DNA of 46,368 nt from Chara braunii (GCA_003427395.1 BFEA01001042.1:96566-142933); one strand, 5' to 3'. Positions 30,667 to 40,665 are shown, counted from the stretch's first letter. The notes: generated by a model not told the origin, from the letters alone. A program made the numbers and translations.

Positions 30667-31411
30667 NNNNNNNNNNNNNNNNNNNNNNNNNNNNNNNNNN
30701 NNNNNNNNNNNNNNNNNNNNNNNNNNNNNNNNNNNNNNNNNNNNNNNNNNNNNNNNNNNNNNNNNNNNNNNNNNNNNNNNNNNNNNNNNNNNNNNNNNNN
30801 NNNNNNNNNNNNNNNNNNNNNNNNNNNNNNNNNNNNNNNNNNNNNNNNNNNNNNNNNNNNNNNNNNNNNNNNNNNNNNNNNNNNNNNNNNNNNNNNNNNN
30901 NNNNNNNNNNNNNNNNNNNNNNNNNNNNNNNNNNNNNNNNNNNNNNNNNNNNNNNNNNNNNNNNNNNNNNNNNNNNNNNNNNNNNNNNNNNNNNNNNNNN
31001 NNNNNNNNNNNNNNNNNNNNNNNNNNNNNNNNNNNNNNNNNNNNNNNNNNNNNNNNNNNNNNNNNNNNNNNNNNNNNNNNNNNNNNNNNNNNNNNNNNNN
31101 NNNNNNNNNNNNNNNNNNNNNNNNNNNNNNNNNNNNNNNNNNNNNNNNNNNNNNNNNNNNNNNNNNNNNNNNNNNNNNNNNNNNNNNNNNNNNNNNNNNN
31201 NNNNNNNNNNNNNNNNNNNNNNNNNNNNNNNNNNNNNNNNNNNNNNNNNNNNNNNNNNNNNNNNNNNNNNNNNNNNNNNNNNNNNNNNNNNNNNNNNNNN
31301 NNNNNNNNNNNNNNNNNNNNNNNNNNNNNNNNNNNNNNNNNNNNNNNNNNNNNNNNNNNNNNNNNNNNNNNNNNNNNNNNNNNNNNNNNNNNNNNNNNNN
31401 NNNNNNNNNNN
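30667..31411. other. Assembly gap (745 N)
   Basis: All bases are N. It lies inside or near the first intron of the PRS-like gene and is bordered on the right by a GGGGCTGCGG minisatellite, a likely cause of assembly failure. Confidence 0.99.
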
Positions 31412-31550
31412 GGGGCTGCGGGGCTGCGGGCAAAGATCTTCCGAATCTACGGGGCTGCGGGCAAAGATCTTCCGAATCTATGGTCAGGTTTTGAGAATTC
31501 GGGTAAGTGGGACTTGGCCCCGGGGCTGCGGGGCTGCGGGGCTGCGGGGA
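31412..31550. repeat. GGGGCTGCGG minisatellite
   Basis: Multiple GGGGCTGCGG units plus two copies of a CAAAGATCTTCCGAATCTA block. The array probably extends into the gap. Confidence 0.9.
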
Positions 31551-31665
31551 TTAGGAATTTGCGGTAACCTTGGGAGGCTTCTCATCCCCCTCTAACCTGC
31601 CCAGCCTCAAATGCCGCTCCTGCCGGGTCATACCCAACCCATTTTGATTGGAATAGGCATTTGTT

Positions 31666-31812
31666 TTGGCGCCAAACCTCCTTATTTTGGAGAAATTTCA
31701 GAGATACAGGTTTGGAAAAGTATCCTAGCACATATAAGTTGGTGCCAAAACCCCTTTTTTGGGAGAAATTGCAGCAATATAGGTTGGAGAAGTATCCTAG
31801 CATATATACCCC
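31666..31812. repeat. 73-bp tandem duplication
   Basis: Two diverged copies start TTGGCGCCAAACC (31666) and TTGGTGCCAAAACC (31739). Both end GTATCCTAGCAYATATA. Confidence 0.8.
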
Positions 31813-31890
31813 GTCCATTCGTGTACATTTTCGAAAAGTTTGGATGGTAATTTGGTAAAGTTTGGACGCAAATTTACAGGCCGGTATGTT

Positions 31891-31964
31891 CTTTTGTGAC
31901 AGAGGCCCGGTCTGCCTGGCCTGAGGCCAGTTGTCCAAGGCCGACAGGTCCTCTGTTGCAAAAG
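31891..31964. repeat. Small inverted repeat
   Basis: The left arm CTTTTGTGACAGAGGCCCGG and the reverse of the right arm (CTTTTGCAACAGAGGACCTG) match well, giving a roughly 30-bp stem with a short loop. Confidence 0.7.
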
Positions 31965-31984
31965 GAAGTACCCCTGGGGTGAGG

Positions 31985-32155
31985 TCCCACTAGCAAAGAG
32001 GATTGGATTGAACGCCGGAATCTAGACGTGTTCCGGGAAAAGTGCAGAAATTTGAGATTGAACAGCTTTTCTGCATCTCTGCTTAAAACACATCCAGATC
32101 CAGGAGCTAAATCCAATCTTCTTTGCTAATGGGACCTAGGCCCTGGAATATTCGT
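31985..32155. mobile_element. Foldback MITE with R1-like termini
   Basis: The left end AGGTCCCACTAGCAAAGAGG and the inverted right end AGGTCCCATTAGCAAAGAAG share GGTCCCAYTAGCAA with the R1 terminal repeat. Inner sequence is also palindromic (TAGACGTGTTCC versus TGGATGTGTTTT), so the whole of about 170 bp folds on itself. Confidence 0.65.
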
Positions 32156-32317
32156 CACCGAAGAAGGTAGAAACAATGGGGTAACTTCAGTAGAGTCGGA
32201 GTCGCAAAAAGAGTTATAATTGCACTATGGGGCAAGATACAGTTTGCAATTGCACTTCGGGCACCCTACCTGGCCAGAAAGCTGGGTTGTATGCATTGCG
32301 CGAACTGCAATTAGAAA

Positions 32318-32526
32318 GTGTATCTAGCTCAGTGGTTAGAGCACCTGTTGGAAATGCACATTGTGGTATGAGGTTGAGGGTTCAAAACTCCGCATCCTTG
32401 CACATGGACACCGGCAGGGCGTTAGAATGACGCACGGCTGGACACACACTCCCCTGGGCTGACGCATGGTACTATTACAGACACTGCCTGTGCAGGGGGC
32501 TAAGTCCAGGGATGTTGTATGCTGGC
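32318..32526 (+). mobile_element. SINE family S1, copy b (3'-truncated)
   Basis: Head ATCTAGCTCAGTGGTTAGAG and box B GGGTTCAAAACTCC, body GACACCGGCAGGGCGTTAGA and GACGCACGGCTGGACACACA. It matches 44757-45058 until about 32526 (GATGTTGTATGCTGG), then diverges. Confidence 0.8.
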
Positions 32527-32586
32527 CTTCTTCACGTCGGTTGCTAGTTGTTGTTGGCTTTGGTCGCTCTGATGATCTCCCCCAGA

Positions 32587-32890
32587 TGATAGGCGTTTCG
32601 ATGACCAAGTACCCCCCTTAAAATCAGCTAGACTGCTTGTGGCAGACTAGGGCTGTGGTGGGCGAGTAGAGGGCGTGAGTCACTGGTTGGTCTGGATTAA
32701 CTGATCATGATAGAGGGCGTGAGTCGCTGGTTGGTCTGGATCAACTAATGATGATGATAGGCGTTTCGATGACTAAGTACCCCCTTTAAAAGCAGCTAGA
32801 CTGTGTGTAGCAGACTAGGGCTGTGGTGGGCGAGTAGAGGGCGTTAGTCACTGGTTGGTCCGGATTGAGTAGAGGGTGTGAGTTACCAGT
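32587..32890. repeat. 170-bp tandem repeat with inner sub-repeat
   Basis: GATAGGCGTTTCGATGACYA starts copies at 32587 and 32757. Inside, AGAGGGCGTGAGTCACTGG followed by TTGGTCTGGAT is repeated four times in degenerate form. Confidence 0.85.
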
Positions 32891-32899
32891 TGGTCAACT

Positions 32900-33245
32900 T
32901 AGGGGCTAGTAGGAGATTGCTTGGGCCTGGCGTCTGAAGTTCCCGTGCAATGAGGCTCGTTCCATTCCGCTTCCACCATGGCTGGGTCATGGCTAGCCCT
33001 GGTGCCTGTCACTGCTGTTTTGTCCAAGTTCCCCTCGATAGGGGAATGGTCCTGAGTGCTGGTCACACTGAGGTAGGATAGTAGAGATAGGGGGTGCGCT
33101 AGGAGTATTGACGTGAGGATGGGATGGGAAGGTAAGCCTCGTTTCCTCAGGACGACCATGGCTGACCGCTCCTGGCGATCAATGTCTGCCTAGTAACCGG
33201 CCTCTACAACACCCTGGGCTTTCTGATAAAAAAAAATGGAAGAAA
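32900..33245 (-). mobile_element. R6 repeat copy (minus)
   Basis: Minus strand: T-run, AGCCCAGGGTGTTGTAGAGG, and later CAGCCATGGTGGAAGCGG and AACGAGCCTCATTGCACGGG. This is the same order as in 34730-35155 and 44035-44410. Confidence 0.6.
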
Positions 33246-33506
33246 AAAAAAGAAAGTGCATCTTGGCCCATAGTGCAATTATAACTCATTTTTGTGACTC
33301 CGCGTAGTTTCACTTTTTTGTTTTTTTCACAAAAAGACTCAGCTCATTTGATTACGTACACCAGAAGAGACCCCGGGAATCCTCAGCAAACAACACCAAA
33401 AAGAAACAAAGAGGTACTGGGACCATTACCCAGCTTAGGTGCAGGCGTCCGGGTGGTATCGAGAGAACAGAAATGGCCAGAACCAGACCGCTGTCCTGAT
33501 AACTCC

Positions 33507-33610
33507 CAACCCTGGAAAAGAAGAACTGCCAGAGTCCAGAAAAGCCTAACAAACCATAACAACCCTGGAAAAGAACCCCCAGAGTCCATGAAAGCCTAAC
33601 AAACCACAAC
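33507..33610. repeat. 53-bp tandem duplication
   Basis: CAACCCTGGAAAAGAA begins copies at 33507 and 33560. Both end AAGCCTAACAAACCA. Confidence 0.85.
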
Positions 33611-33747
33611 CCACCCCCAAAACAGTTCCACAGGGCCCACAAAAGCCAAATAATCCTAAAACTTTTTTTTTTTGGGTTCATGTGCATAGAAACTTTATAA
33701 AAGCGGCATTTCTGCAAGTTTGTATATTTGTCCAAATTGTCCTAATA

Positions 33748-33886
33748 CATACTTCTCCAAACCAATATTTTGCGCTTGCGAAACCTTTTTCACGCCCCAA
33801 ACCTGCGTAGCATCGCTAATGCATACTTCTCCAAACCAATATTTTGCTTTTGCGAAACCTTTTTCACGGCCCAAACCTGCGTACCA
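33748..33886. repeat. 74-bp tandem duplication
   Basis: CATACTTCTCCAAACCAATA begins copies at 33748 and 33822. Both run to CCCAAACCTGCGTA. Confidence 0.9.
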
Positions 33887-33965
33887 TTGCCTTCGTGACC
33901 GAACCCGAATGCTTGGTACCGAGCCCAAATGTGGCCCAAAAATCGACCGAGCCCGAACATTGATT

Positions 33966-33966
33966 T

Positions 33967-33998
<32 letters not shown>

Positions 33999-34219
33999 TA
34001 CACATCCCATACACACACACACATCCCATACACACACACACACACACACACAAAGCCACATTAGCTGACACAGCTGATGCAACGCCTACAACAGTTGCTG
34101 CCGTAGTAACTGATACAGCTGATGCTGCTGCATTTGCTGCACACAAACACATAATCACACACGCACACACACATACACACACACCCCAACACCCACACAC
34201 ACACCCACACAGACACACA

Positions 34220-34287
<68 letters not shown>
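33966..34287. repeat. (TA)n/(CA)n microsatellites
   Basis: A TA run (33966-33982) joins CA arrays to 34051. A second CA-rich array spans 34139-34287. The intervening 34052-34138 holds two GCTGATGC-containing sub-repeats (ACAGCTGATGCAACGCC and ACAGCTGATGCTGCTGC). Confidence 0.95.
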
Positions 34288-34290
<3 letters not shown>

Positions 34291-34320
34291 GGCCACCTAC
34301 TATGCCCCCCCCGGGGACCG

Positions 34321-34530
34321 GAATGGCCGAAATGGCCCCGGTACCGGCCACACGAGGACATGTTCGGCAGCCCTCTACTTTGTGCTGGGCCGAACATGTT
34401 TGGTTCCCGCTTGGCGGAGCGACCAGAATGGCCGAAATGGCCCCAGTACCGGCCACACGAGGACGTGTTCGGCAGCCCTCTACTTTGCGCTCGGACGAAC
34501 ATGTTCGGTTTCCGCTCGACGAAGCGTCCG
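34321..34530. repeat. 105-bp tandem duplication with CGAACATGTTCG palindromes
   Basis: GAATGGCCGAAATGGCCCC begins copies at 34321 and 34426. Each carries GTACCGGCCACACGAGGAC and an AACATGTT palindrome. Further AACATGTTCGG words occur to 34570. Confidence 0.88.
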
Positions 34531-34729
34531 CATGTTCCGATGCTCGGTGGGGCGCCAAACATGTTCGGTGTGCTGCACACGCCCAAACCTTTTTTGTTTA
34601 TTTTTTATTTTTATTTTCCCCCGACACGAAGTAAGCAAAGCAACTTCTCTTATCGTTGTTTTTCTATGGACTGCCTTTTTTGTTGTCTTTCTTGCATTCT
34701 CCTTAGGCCTTCCGCCCCCCCCCCTTCCC

Positions 34730-35155
34730 CCACTTTTCTTTTCTTTTCAAGTCCAGGCTGCTGTAGAGGTTGGATGGTAGAGATCTGCGCGATTACCCTC
34801 AGTACTCGGCCATTTAATTTTCCGGTTTGTCTCTAGGATGCTAGCCCATAGTTCTCCGGAGTCCCTCCCTACCTCTCAATATTTCCTGCCCTCCCCCCCC
34901 CACAACATCCTACCTCTTCTCCAGGATATCACTCTACTTTGGAGCAATCTTGACGAGACATCGATCGTGGGCACCAACGCTAATTGGGAGCCCTGTTCAG
35001 CCCTGGTTGAGGCAGTATTGTACAAGCCTCGTTCCACTGGTACCTTGGGAGCTAGGCATCAGTCTATTTATTCTATCAACCTTGCAAGCCTCCATGGGTG
35101 GCCCCCAACTTATCCCCCTCTCCCCTACGTAGCACATATGTTTTCAGCCCCATTC
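34730..35155 (+). mobile_element. R6 repeat copy
   Basis: T-rich start, then CAGGCTGCTGTAGAGGTTGG, CAGTACTCGGCCA, GTTCAGCCCTGGTTGAGGCA and GGGAGCTAGGCATCA. The same modules in the same order occur at 44035-44410. No tRNA head or coding capacity is seen. Confidence 0.65.
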
Positions 35156-35195
35156 TGATATGGACTAAAGGGATCAGCATAGTTCTGTATAGAGC

Positions 35196-35199
<4 letters not shown>

Positions 35200-35233
<34 letters not shown>
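35200..35233. repeat. Poly(A), 34 nt
   Basis: Thirty-four A residues. This borders the minus-strand hairpin element at 35234-35370 and may instead be the tail of a plus-strand element ending in the R6 region. Confidence 0.95.
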
Positions 35234-35234
<1 letters not shown>

Positions 35235-35370
35235 ACCCTGAAATGCTGCTAGAGGTGCTGATAAGAGCAGACACCACTAGCACTATCGGGGAGGCTCCAT
35301 CTATTGGTGGGGAGCAGCACCTGCTGGAAACCGGGTCCAGCGTCCCATTGATACATCTTTGCTGAGAAAC
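35234..35370 (-). mobile_element. Hairpin SINE-like element (family S3), minus copy
   Basis: Minus strand: hairpin GCTGGACCCGGTTTCCAGC (35323-35341), GCTCCCCACCAATAGATGG, then GTCTGCTCTTATCAGCACC. The same order as 45540-45708. Confidence 0.75.
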
Positions 35371-35610
35371 AAGCGCTTACATCAGATTGGTATTCTGTCA
35401 GCATTGATTGCTCTGGGTTATTCCAGAGGATTGACTGAACAGAGGGTATGAAAGGGGAGAACCTCTTCGCCTGATGTGAGGCGCATACGACACATGTTGA
35501 TCGGGATTTCCTAGACATGTGCCATTGGTCAGCTACGCTGAACTCCCCAGTCCTCAACGGCTCCCCAGATATTTCCTGTCCTCAACTGGCCCCTGCTTTC
35601 CAGTCTCAGA

Positions 35611-36173
35611 CCTACCCCTGATGCAGTCCACCCTGGCACCCGCAGGGCTGGGTCCACAACCTGCCCTATCCCATCCATCACACTCACCCTAATCCACTCA
35701 ATACATGTGCAGACCCCGCAATTCCGCCAACCTCCTCAAGATTCAGAGTTGACCACATCTCTCCATTCTGCACCTACTCCCTCTAAGGACAACACCGCCC
35801 TCCATGATGAGGCCTCCATGGAGTGATGCTTCTCCATAACCTCATCTACATCACCGGGGAGAGCTCTGCTATCTAACAGCTGTATTGACTTATCATGTGG
35901 TAGTTGGTCATTTTTGAATTACCTACGGTACACATCACTGCATACGTTAGGTTTCTCAGGTAGCAGACAATCCCACCCCTGATGTAATCCTCCCTGCCAC
36001 CCGCGCGGCGGGGTCCACAACCTGCCCTATCCCATCAATCAATCCACTCAATACAGGTGCAGACCACGCAATCCCACCCACCTCGATTGAGAGTAGATGA
36101 CATCTATCTATTCTACACCTACTCCCCCTGAGGACGACAGGACCCTCTATGATGAGGCCTCTGTGGAGTGATG
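35611..36173. repeat. Direct duplication of about 210 bp
   Basis: Copies at 35611-35828 and 35971-36173 share GGGTCCACAACCTGCCCTAT, CCACTCAATACA, CACCTACTCCC and GATGAGGCCTC. The spacer differs. No coding function is recognised. Confidence 0.85.
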
Positions 36174-36359
36174 GTCACCCCTAACCCCACAGTGATGCTC
36201 ACCCCTAACCCCAGGCCCTGGCGCCTACAGAGCGCTAGGTAACCAGCTATATGAGCCTACCACTCTACGGTATTCCTATTGTCTGCATCCCTTACTGTTT
36301 CAGATCTCTGTGAGCAAGACGGGTATAGAACCCTAGATTGCATTCTCTCTCAACTTTTT

Positions 36360-36475
36360 ATTATTATTCTAAATTCCTTGCAAAAAGGGGCGTTGGACCC
36401 GGTTTCCAGCAGGTGCTGCTCCCTACCAATAGACGGAGCCTCTGTTTTTTGTAAAAAAAAACAAACAACACCAAC
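36360..36475 (+). mobile_element. Hairpin SINE-like element (S3), short copy
   Basis: GTTGGACCCGGTTTCCAGC at 36392-36410, followed by TGCTCCCTACCAATAGACGG and an A-rich end GTAAAAAAAAACAAACAAC. Confidence 0.7.
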
Positions 36476-36522
36476 CTACAGAGCTGCACTGCCAATTGAT
36501 CTATATCTGTGCTATGCCGCGA

Positions 36523-36816
36523 TCGACTAAGGGACAAGTGTGCAAGTATCAGAACAACCCACGGATCAAGAACATCAGGCAAACCTTTCATAGCCTAATC
36601 TCAACATACAACAACCATGGACTAACCCCCCTGGGTGATACAGGTAGTGTCTGTAATCCTTACCATGTACCAACCCAAGGGGGGGTATGCAAACAGCCGT
36701 GCGTTGGTCAACGCCCGCCAGTGTACATGCGCAATATTGCAGAGCTTTGAACACAACCTCAAACCACAATGCACATTTCGAACTGGTGCGCTACCCACTG
36801 AGCTAATCGGCTGTTA
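36523..36816 (-). mobile_element. SINE family S1, copy d
   Basis: Minus strand: GATTAGCTCAGTGGGTAGCG head, body CCCCTTGGGTTGGTACATGG and GTTGTTGTATGTTG, and 3' end CACACTTGTCCCTTAGTCGA. Full length, about 290 bp, without a long A tail. Confidence 0.8.
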
Positions 36817-36946
36817 CGCCTTAGGCCTTGCTATATGGGAGCGGCTCTGCCGGGTTGTGTAGCTGGAGGCCTTGCCGCCCCTGAATTTGGCTCCCTTTAT
36901 ATGTGTTTTGCCTCGGGCACTGGGCCCCTCTGATTATATCCAGCCC

Positions 36947-37362
36947 GACCTAGCTCGGTTGGTAAGGCACGGAAGTGGCATTCAAGAGGTTTTGGGTTCC
37001 ATGCCCATTGGCCTCATGTACCTTTCTGGGCAAGCTTGGCGCCCGCCACCTAGAGATAGGCCGTTGGTGCCCCCGAGTGGCATTGAGCAGAGACTGCTAT
37101 GTTCGTAGGGGGAGGAAAACGGAGGGCAGGCACAGCGACTGGCCCATCGAAGAAGCTCGGTCCTGATTCTACCGGCTGATCCCTGGCCGCTTACCTGCTC
37201 TGGCAGGTATCACACCTGCTGGTGGGTGCAGCTTCTGCATGTTCCCTCGTTGGAGGCTTGAATACGGATGTGCCTGCTATGGGGTTTCCCGTGATACTAT
37301 AATGATAATAAAAGAAGGCCTGAGAGGCTGTCCTGTCCAGATTCGACAGGTAATTGAATTGG
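36947..37362 (+). mobile_element. SINE family S2, copy a
   Basis: tRNA-like head GACCTAGCTCGGTTGGTAAG, then AAGTGGCATTCAAGAGG and TTTTGGGTTCCATGCC. The body includes GCAGAGACTGCT, TGTTCGTAGGGG and ATTCGACAGGTAATTGAATT. Nearly the whole unit recurs at 37425-37790. Confidence 0.82.
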
Positions 37363-37424
37363 TTTAAAGAAAAGACTTCCCAGATTATTTTCTTAGCGGT
37401 GTAAGTTGGAATTAGCTGTGCATC

Positions 37425-37821
37425 CAATGGCCTAGCTCAGTCGATAAGGCATGCAAGTGGCATTCAGGAGGTCTTGGGCTCATGTACCTTCCTGGGCATG
37501 CTTGGCACCTGCCACCTAGAGATATCCCATTGGACCCCTGAAGCGGCATTAAGCAGAGACTGCTGATGTTCGTAGGGGAGGCGAAGGGATTGGTCCAGTT
37601 GGCATGGTCCTTGACGCTACCGGCTGTCCCCTGGCCGGTATCGCCTACCTGCAGGTCAGGTGCAGCCCCCGCATGTTCCCTCATTGAGACTCAAACTTCG
37701 GCTGGCTGCTATGCGTTTCCCTGTAATTCTATAATGATAATTAAAGGCCTGAAAGGCCTCCCTGTCAGATTCGACAGGTGATTGAATTGGTGGGGCTTAG
37801 GCTTAAATGGAAAAAAAAAAA
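37425..37821 (+). mobile_element. SINE family S2, copy b with A tail
   Basis: Head GGCCTAGCTCAGTCGATAAG, the same body modules as copy a, end TTCGACAGGTGATTGAATTG and an A-run at 37811-37821. Tandem arrangement with copy a suggests local duplication or insertion next to a relative. Confidence 0.82.
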
Positions 37822-38160
37822 GGAATTAGTCGTGCTCCGCCGACTTACTTCAAGTAGTTCCTCAAAGGGTCAGGGCCTCCACTTTGAGAAAATTCCCTTT
37901 CGTGAATTTCGCCCGTCTTCACTGATAAATCAGTTCTCCTCACTTGCCTGCGATCCACTGCAGATTCAGGGGTCCTCAACTTGGGAATGGGCCAGGACGG
38001 TACAGTTTTCCAAGAAGTGTTTTGGAGGTCCGTTGAAGCTGCGACTGCACTGAGGCCATCCGATCTGCTACTGCCCCTCAGATGACGGCATGGGGCTGGA
38101 AAAGTTCCAAAAGAGCAACGGAGTCCATGGGCAGTGGAGCCTCGCTGATTATTACGAATT
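37822..38160. other. Intergenic, nothing recognised
   Basis: No open frame with recognisable content and no repeat partner in the window. Confidence 0.4.
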
Positions 38161-38164
38161 CAGC

Positions 38165-38280
38165 ACCACACTTATTTTAAACCACCAGTACTTGGCCCAG
38201 CTATCGGCCGCGGGGAAAAATAGAGCAGAAATGTTTCTAGTCGGATGAATTTGGGCGCTTCTGTAGTGGCCCTTTTCAGT
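38165..38280 (+). pseudogene. Unrecognised protein relic, partner of 8105-8345
   Basis: Encodes LAQLSAAGKNRAEMFLVG, stop, IWALL, stop, WP, matching the minus-strand frame near 8250-8345 (nucleotides CCAGTACTTGGCCCA and AGTCGGAT are identical). Two in-frame stops mark it as dead. Confidence 0.4.
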
Positions 38281-38341
38281 CATTTTTCTCGGAAGAGGCT
38301 GTACACAAGCCCCGTTGTTTACAGTCATTCGAGAAAAATGA

Positions 38342-38962
38342 AAAGCATGCTACCCGAACGGCTGCGTCCCCGTGTTTGACGCGTCAACAGGGTGGGGTGT
38401 GACTGCAACGAAATTACTCACCCCCAAACTCTGGTGGGGTGAGTAGTGCAGGAAGGCCCATAAGACTACACGATGCAAGGGGGGTAGGGGGAGTGCGCAA
38501 GGCTGCCAGCAGTACGTTTCCCAATCATTTTTCTTTGACGCGGCCGTATGCAGTACTATGCACACCGTGTTGGGCGGGGTGCACTGGCATTGTATTTTGC
38601 CTGGAAAACATAAGGCAAAATGACTCCTGCTGTCTAGTTAAAAAAAATGACTGAAACTCGTAATAACTAGACAGCAGGACTCGTTTTGCCTTATGTTTTC
38701 CAGGCAAAATACAATGCCAGTGCATCCCACCCAACACGGTGTGCATAGTACTGCATACGGCCGTGTCAAAGAAAAATGATTGGGAAACGTACTGCTGGTA
38801 GCCTTGCGCACTCCCCCTACCCCGCTTGCATCGTGTAGTCTTATGGGCCTTCCTGCACTACTCACCCCACCAGAGTTTGGGGGTGAGTAATTTCGTTGCA
38901 GTCACATCCCACCCTGTTGACGCGTCAAACACGGGGACGCAGCCGTTCGGGTAGCATGCTTT
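38342..38962. repeat. 622-bp near-perfect palindrome (299-bp arms, 23-nt loop)
   Basis: The left arm 38342-38640 and the right arm 38664-38962 are reverse complements of exactly equal length. I count about eight mismatches (roughly 97% identity) and no indels. The arms begin AAAGCATGCTACCCGAACGG and meet at TGTCTAGTTA / TAACTAGACA. Several differences are CpG to TpG/CpA type. Any transcript across it would form a long double-stranded hairpin. No coding frame is conserved. Confidence 0.95.
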
Positions 38963-39139
38963 ATGATTTAAACAGTAAGCTTGGCAAAGGTCTTATGAAG
39001 TGGGGGATGGGCAGCCTTCTGGATGGTAGTGTCCAAAGCCAACACTCTCCCACACACCACACACAACCCACTCACAGGCGCACTTACACCTGTGTTGGCC
39101 GAAGACCTTACTGTTACCGACTGGGAGGATCCAGCTGAC

Positions 39140-39255
39140 TATCTCAGTGGATGGCACCAAGAGTGCCACAGGCGGCCGTGGGGATTGAACCCACAACCTC
39201 CTGAATGCCACTTGCGTGCCTAACCAATTGAGCTAGGACGCTGGGTGGAGCCCAG
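39140..39255 (-). mobile_element. SINE S2-type tRNA-like head
   Basis: Minus strand: CGTCCTAGCTCAATTGGTTA, GGCACGCAAGTGGCATTCAG, then GTGGGTTCAATCCCCAC (good box B). It resembles the S2 heads at 36947 and 37425 but the S2 body does not follow. A tRNA gene is unlikely because the anticodon arm does not pair. Confidence 0.6.
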
Positions 39256-39634
39256 ATTCTTCTATCGCAGGAGGGAAAAAAACAAAAAAAAACCTGAAAA
39301 ACGAATAGCTGCAAGGACCCCGACTGAAATTCCACTTGCTAGAGTGTACCAGATAGCATGCATGTAATACAGATCACACAGATTGCATTGACTCACACGA
39401 AGTACAATGAAAGATGAGTGGTCACCAGAAAGCGCAACTCAATCATCACAACCAAATTAAGTAGAGTGAATGACGAGTTCAAAATGTATAGCGCCCAACA
39501 GAAATGCAAGTCTTCTTCATCCAACGTGAGTTCCTGGCCTGGCGCTCAACAGCGCCAACAGCCAAATCATCAAGGATGGCGCTCAACAGGTAAGTAACAC
39601 CATAGCTCTCTTTTCTCTCTTCTCTCCTTGTCTT

Positions 39635-39635
<1 letters not shown>
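39256..39635. other. Intergenic, nothing recognised
   Basis: No gene recognised. GGCGCTCAACAG occurs at about 39540 and 39578. Confidence 0.4.
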
Positions 39636-39638
<3 letters not shown>

Positions 39639-39685
<47 letters not shown>

Positions 39686-39686
39686 N

Positions 39687-39724
<38 letters not shown>

Positions 39725-39738
39725 TCTCTCTCTCTCTA
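39639..39738. repeat. (CT)n microsatellite
   Basis: About 100 bp of CT with one ambiguous base at 39686. Confidence 0.97.
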
Positions 39739-40577
39739 GTCCTGGTCTACTCACACTCACCATGCATGCACACTCCCTATCACACGAGGATCCACTCTGA
39801 ATTCTTCTCACTGGTCTATCCTACTAACTACCCCTACTAATGTGCTAACAGGCGCTGGCGCAGCTATGGCTGCCTTTCTTCCAGCCAACGCCCCACTTCT
39901 CTCTTACTTAGCGCTGCTCACAGCCTAGCGCAGCTCACACACATCTGGCGCACAAGTGCCATGGCACTTCCACACTCTCATGCGAAATGAGCCTCTCCAA
40001 ATGAGGAGGCTGGCCAGTCCTTTATAGCGCTGGGCTGGACTGGCGAGGTCTGAATTCGGCCCTCAAGTGTTTGGGACTTCTGCCCAGTACCTGTTGTTGC
40101 AAAGTGTGTGTCCCAGTATCTTTTCCTTGGTCCGCTGCTGCTTTGGGCCTTCGGGCCTGTCTTTTGGACTCCTGATCTGAATCAGGATTTACCCGTGAAG
40201 CTATGACTGGACTGGGACTGTGGCCTTTGACTTATTGCCGAACAGACATGACTCATCGCCGAACAGTCCGGACCCTATCTCAGTCTTGAAGTCTGTGCTC
40301 GGTACCTGTTCGTCTAGGACCTGACTGTGACTATTCAAAACGACTTTTCATCTCACACTGGATGCGACATTTGCCTCAGGGAACTTGTCTTTTGGAATGC
40401 TGCTCGTGAAATTGATTTCTGGCCGAGAGGGCCCTTTTAGGTTGGGGTCACATTTACGGGCCTGAATCGTAAAAAGGCCCTTTTATAGCAAGCTACTGAG
40501 GGCTGTACCACCCCACACGCCGCCAGGAAAAAGGGCATTTCAAGCTCTAAACTACTGGCAGTGTATCTACTCATGTT
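39739..40577. other. Intergenic, nothing recognised
   Basis: GGCGC/GCGCT words recur at 39850-40050. No open frame or element boundaries could be supported. Confidence 0.35.
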
Positions 40578-40665
40578 CTACCGGAAGATTCATGCTCGTT
40601 TTGCACATTTGGTCAGAGTAGTGGAGCAAGGCCCTTGATCTCCACAGCTCTCGTGGCAAAGGTAA
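40578..40665. mobile_element. End of GGGCCTCGCCACACC MITE family
   Basis: CTACCGGAAGATTCATGCTC, TTTTGCACATTTGG, AGTAGTGGAGCAAGGCCC: the same order as the element at 105-425. Only one end is recognisable. Confidence 0.4.

Noticed and set aside
34139-34287. Telomere-like or centromeric satellite
   Set aside because: Only plain CA microsatellite; no TTTAGGG-type units and no long higher-order array.
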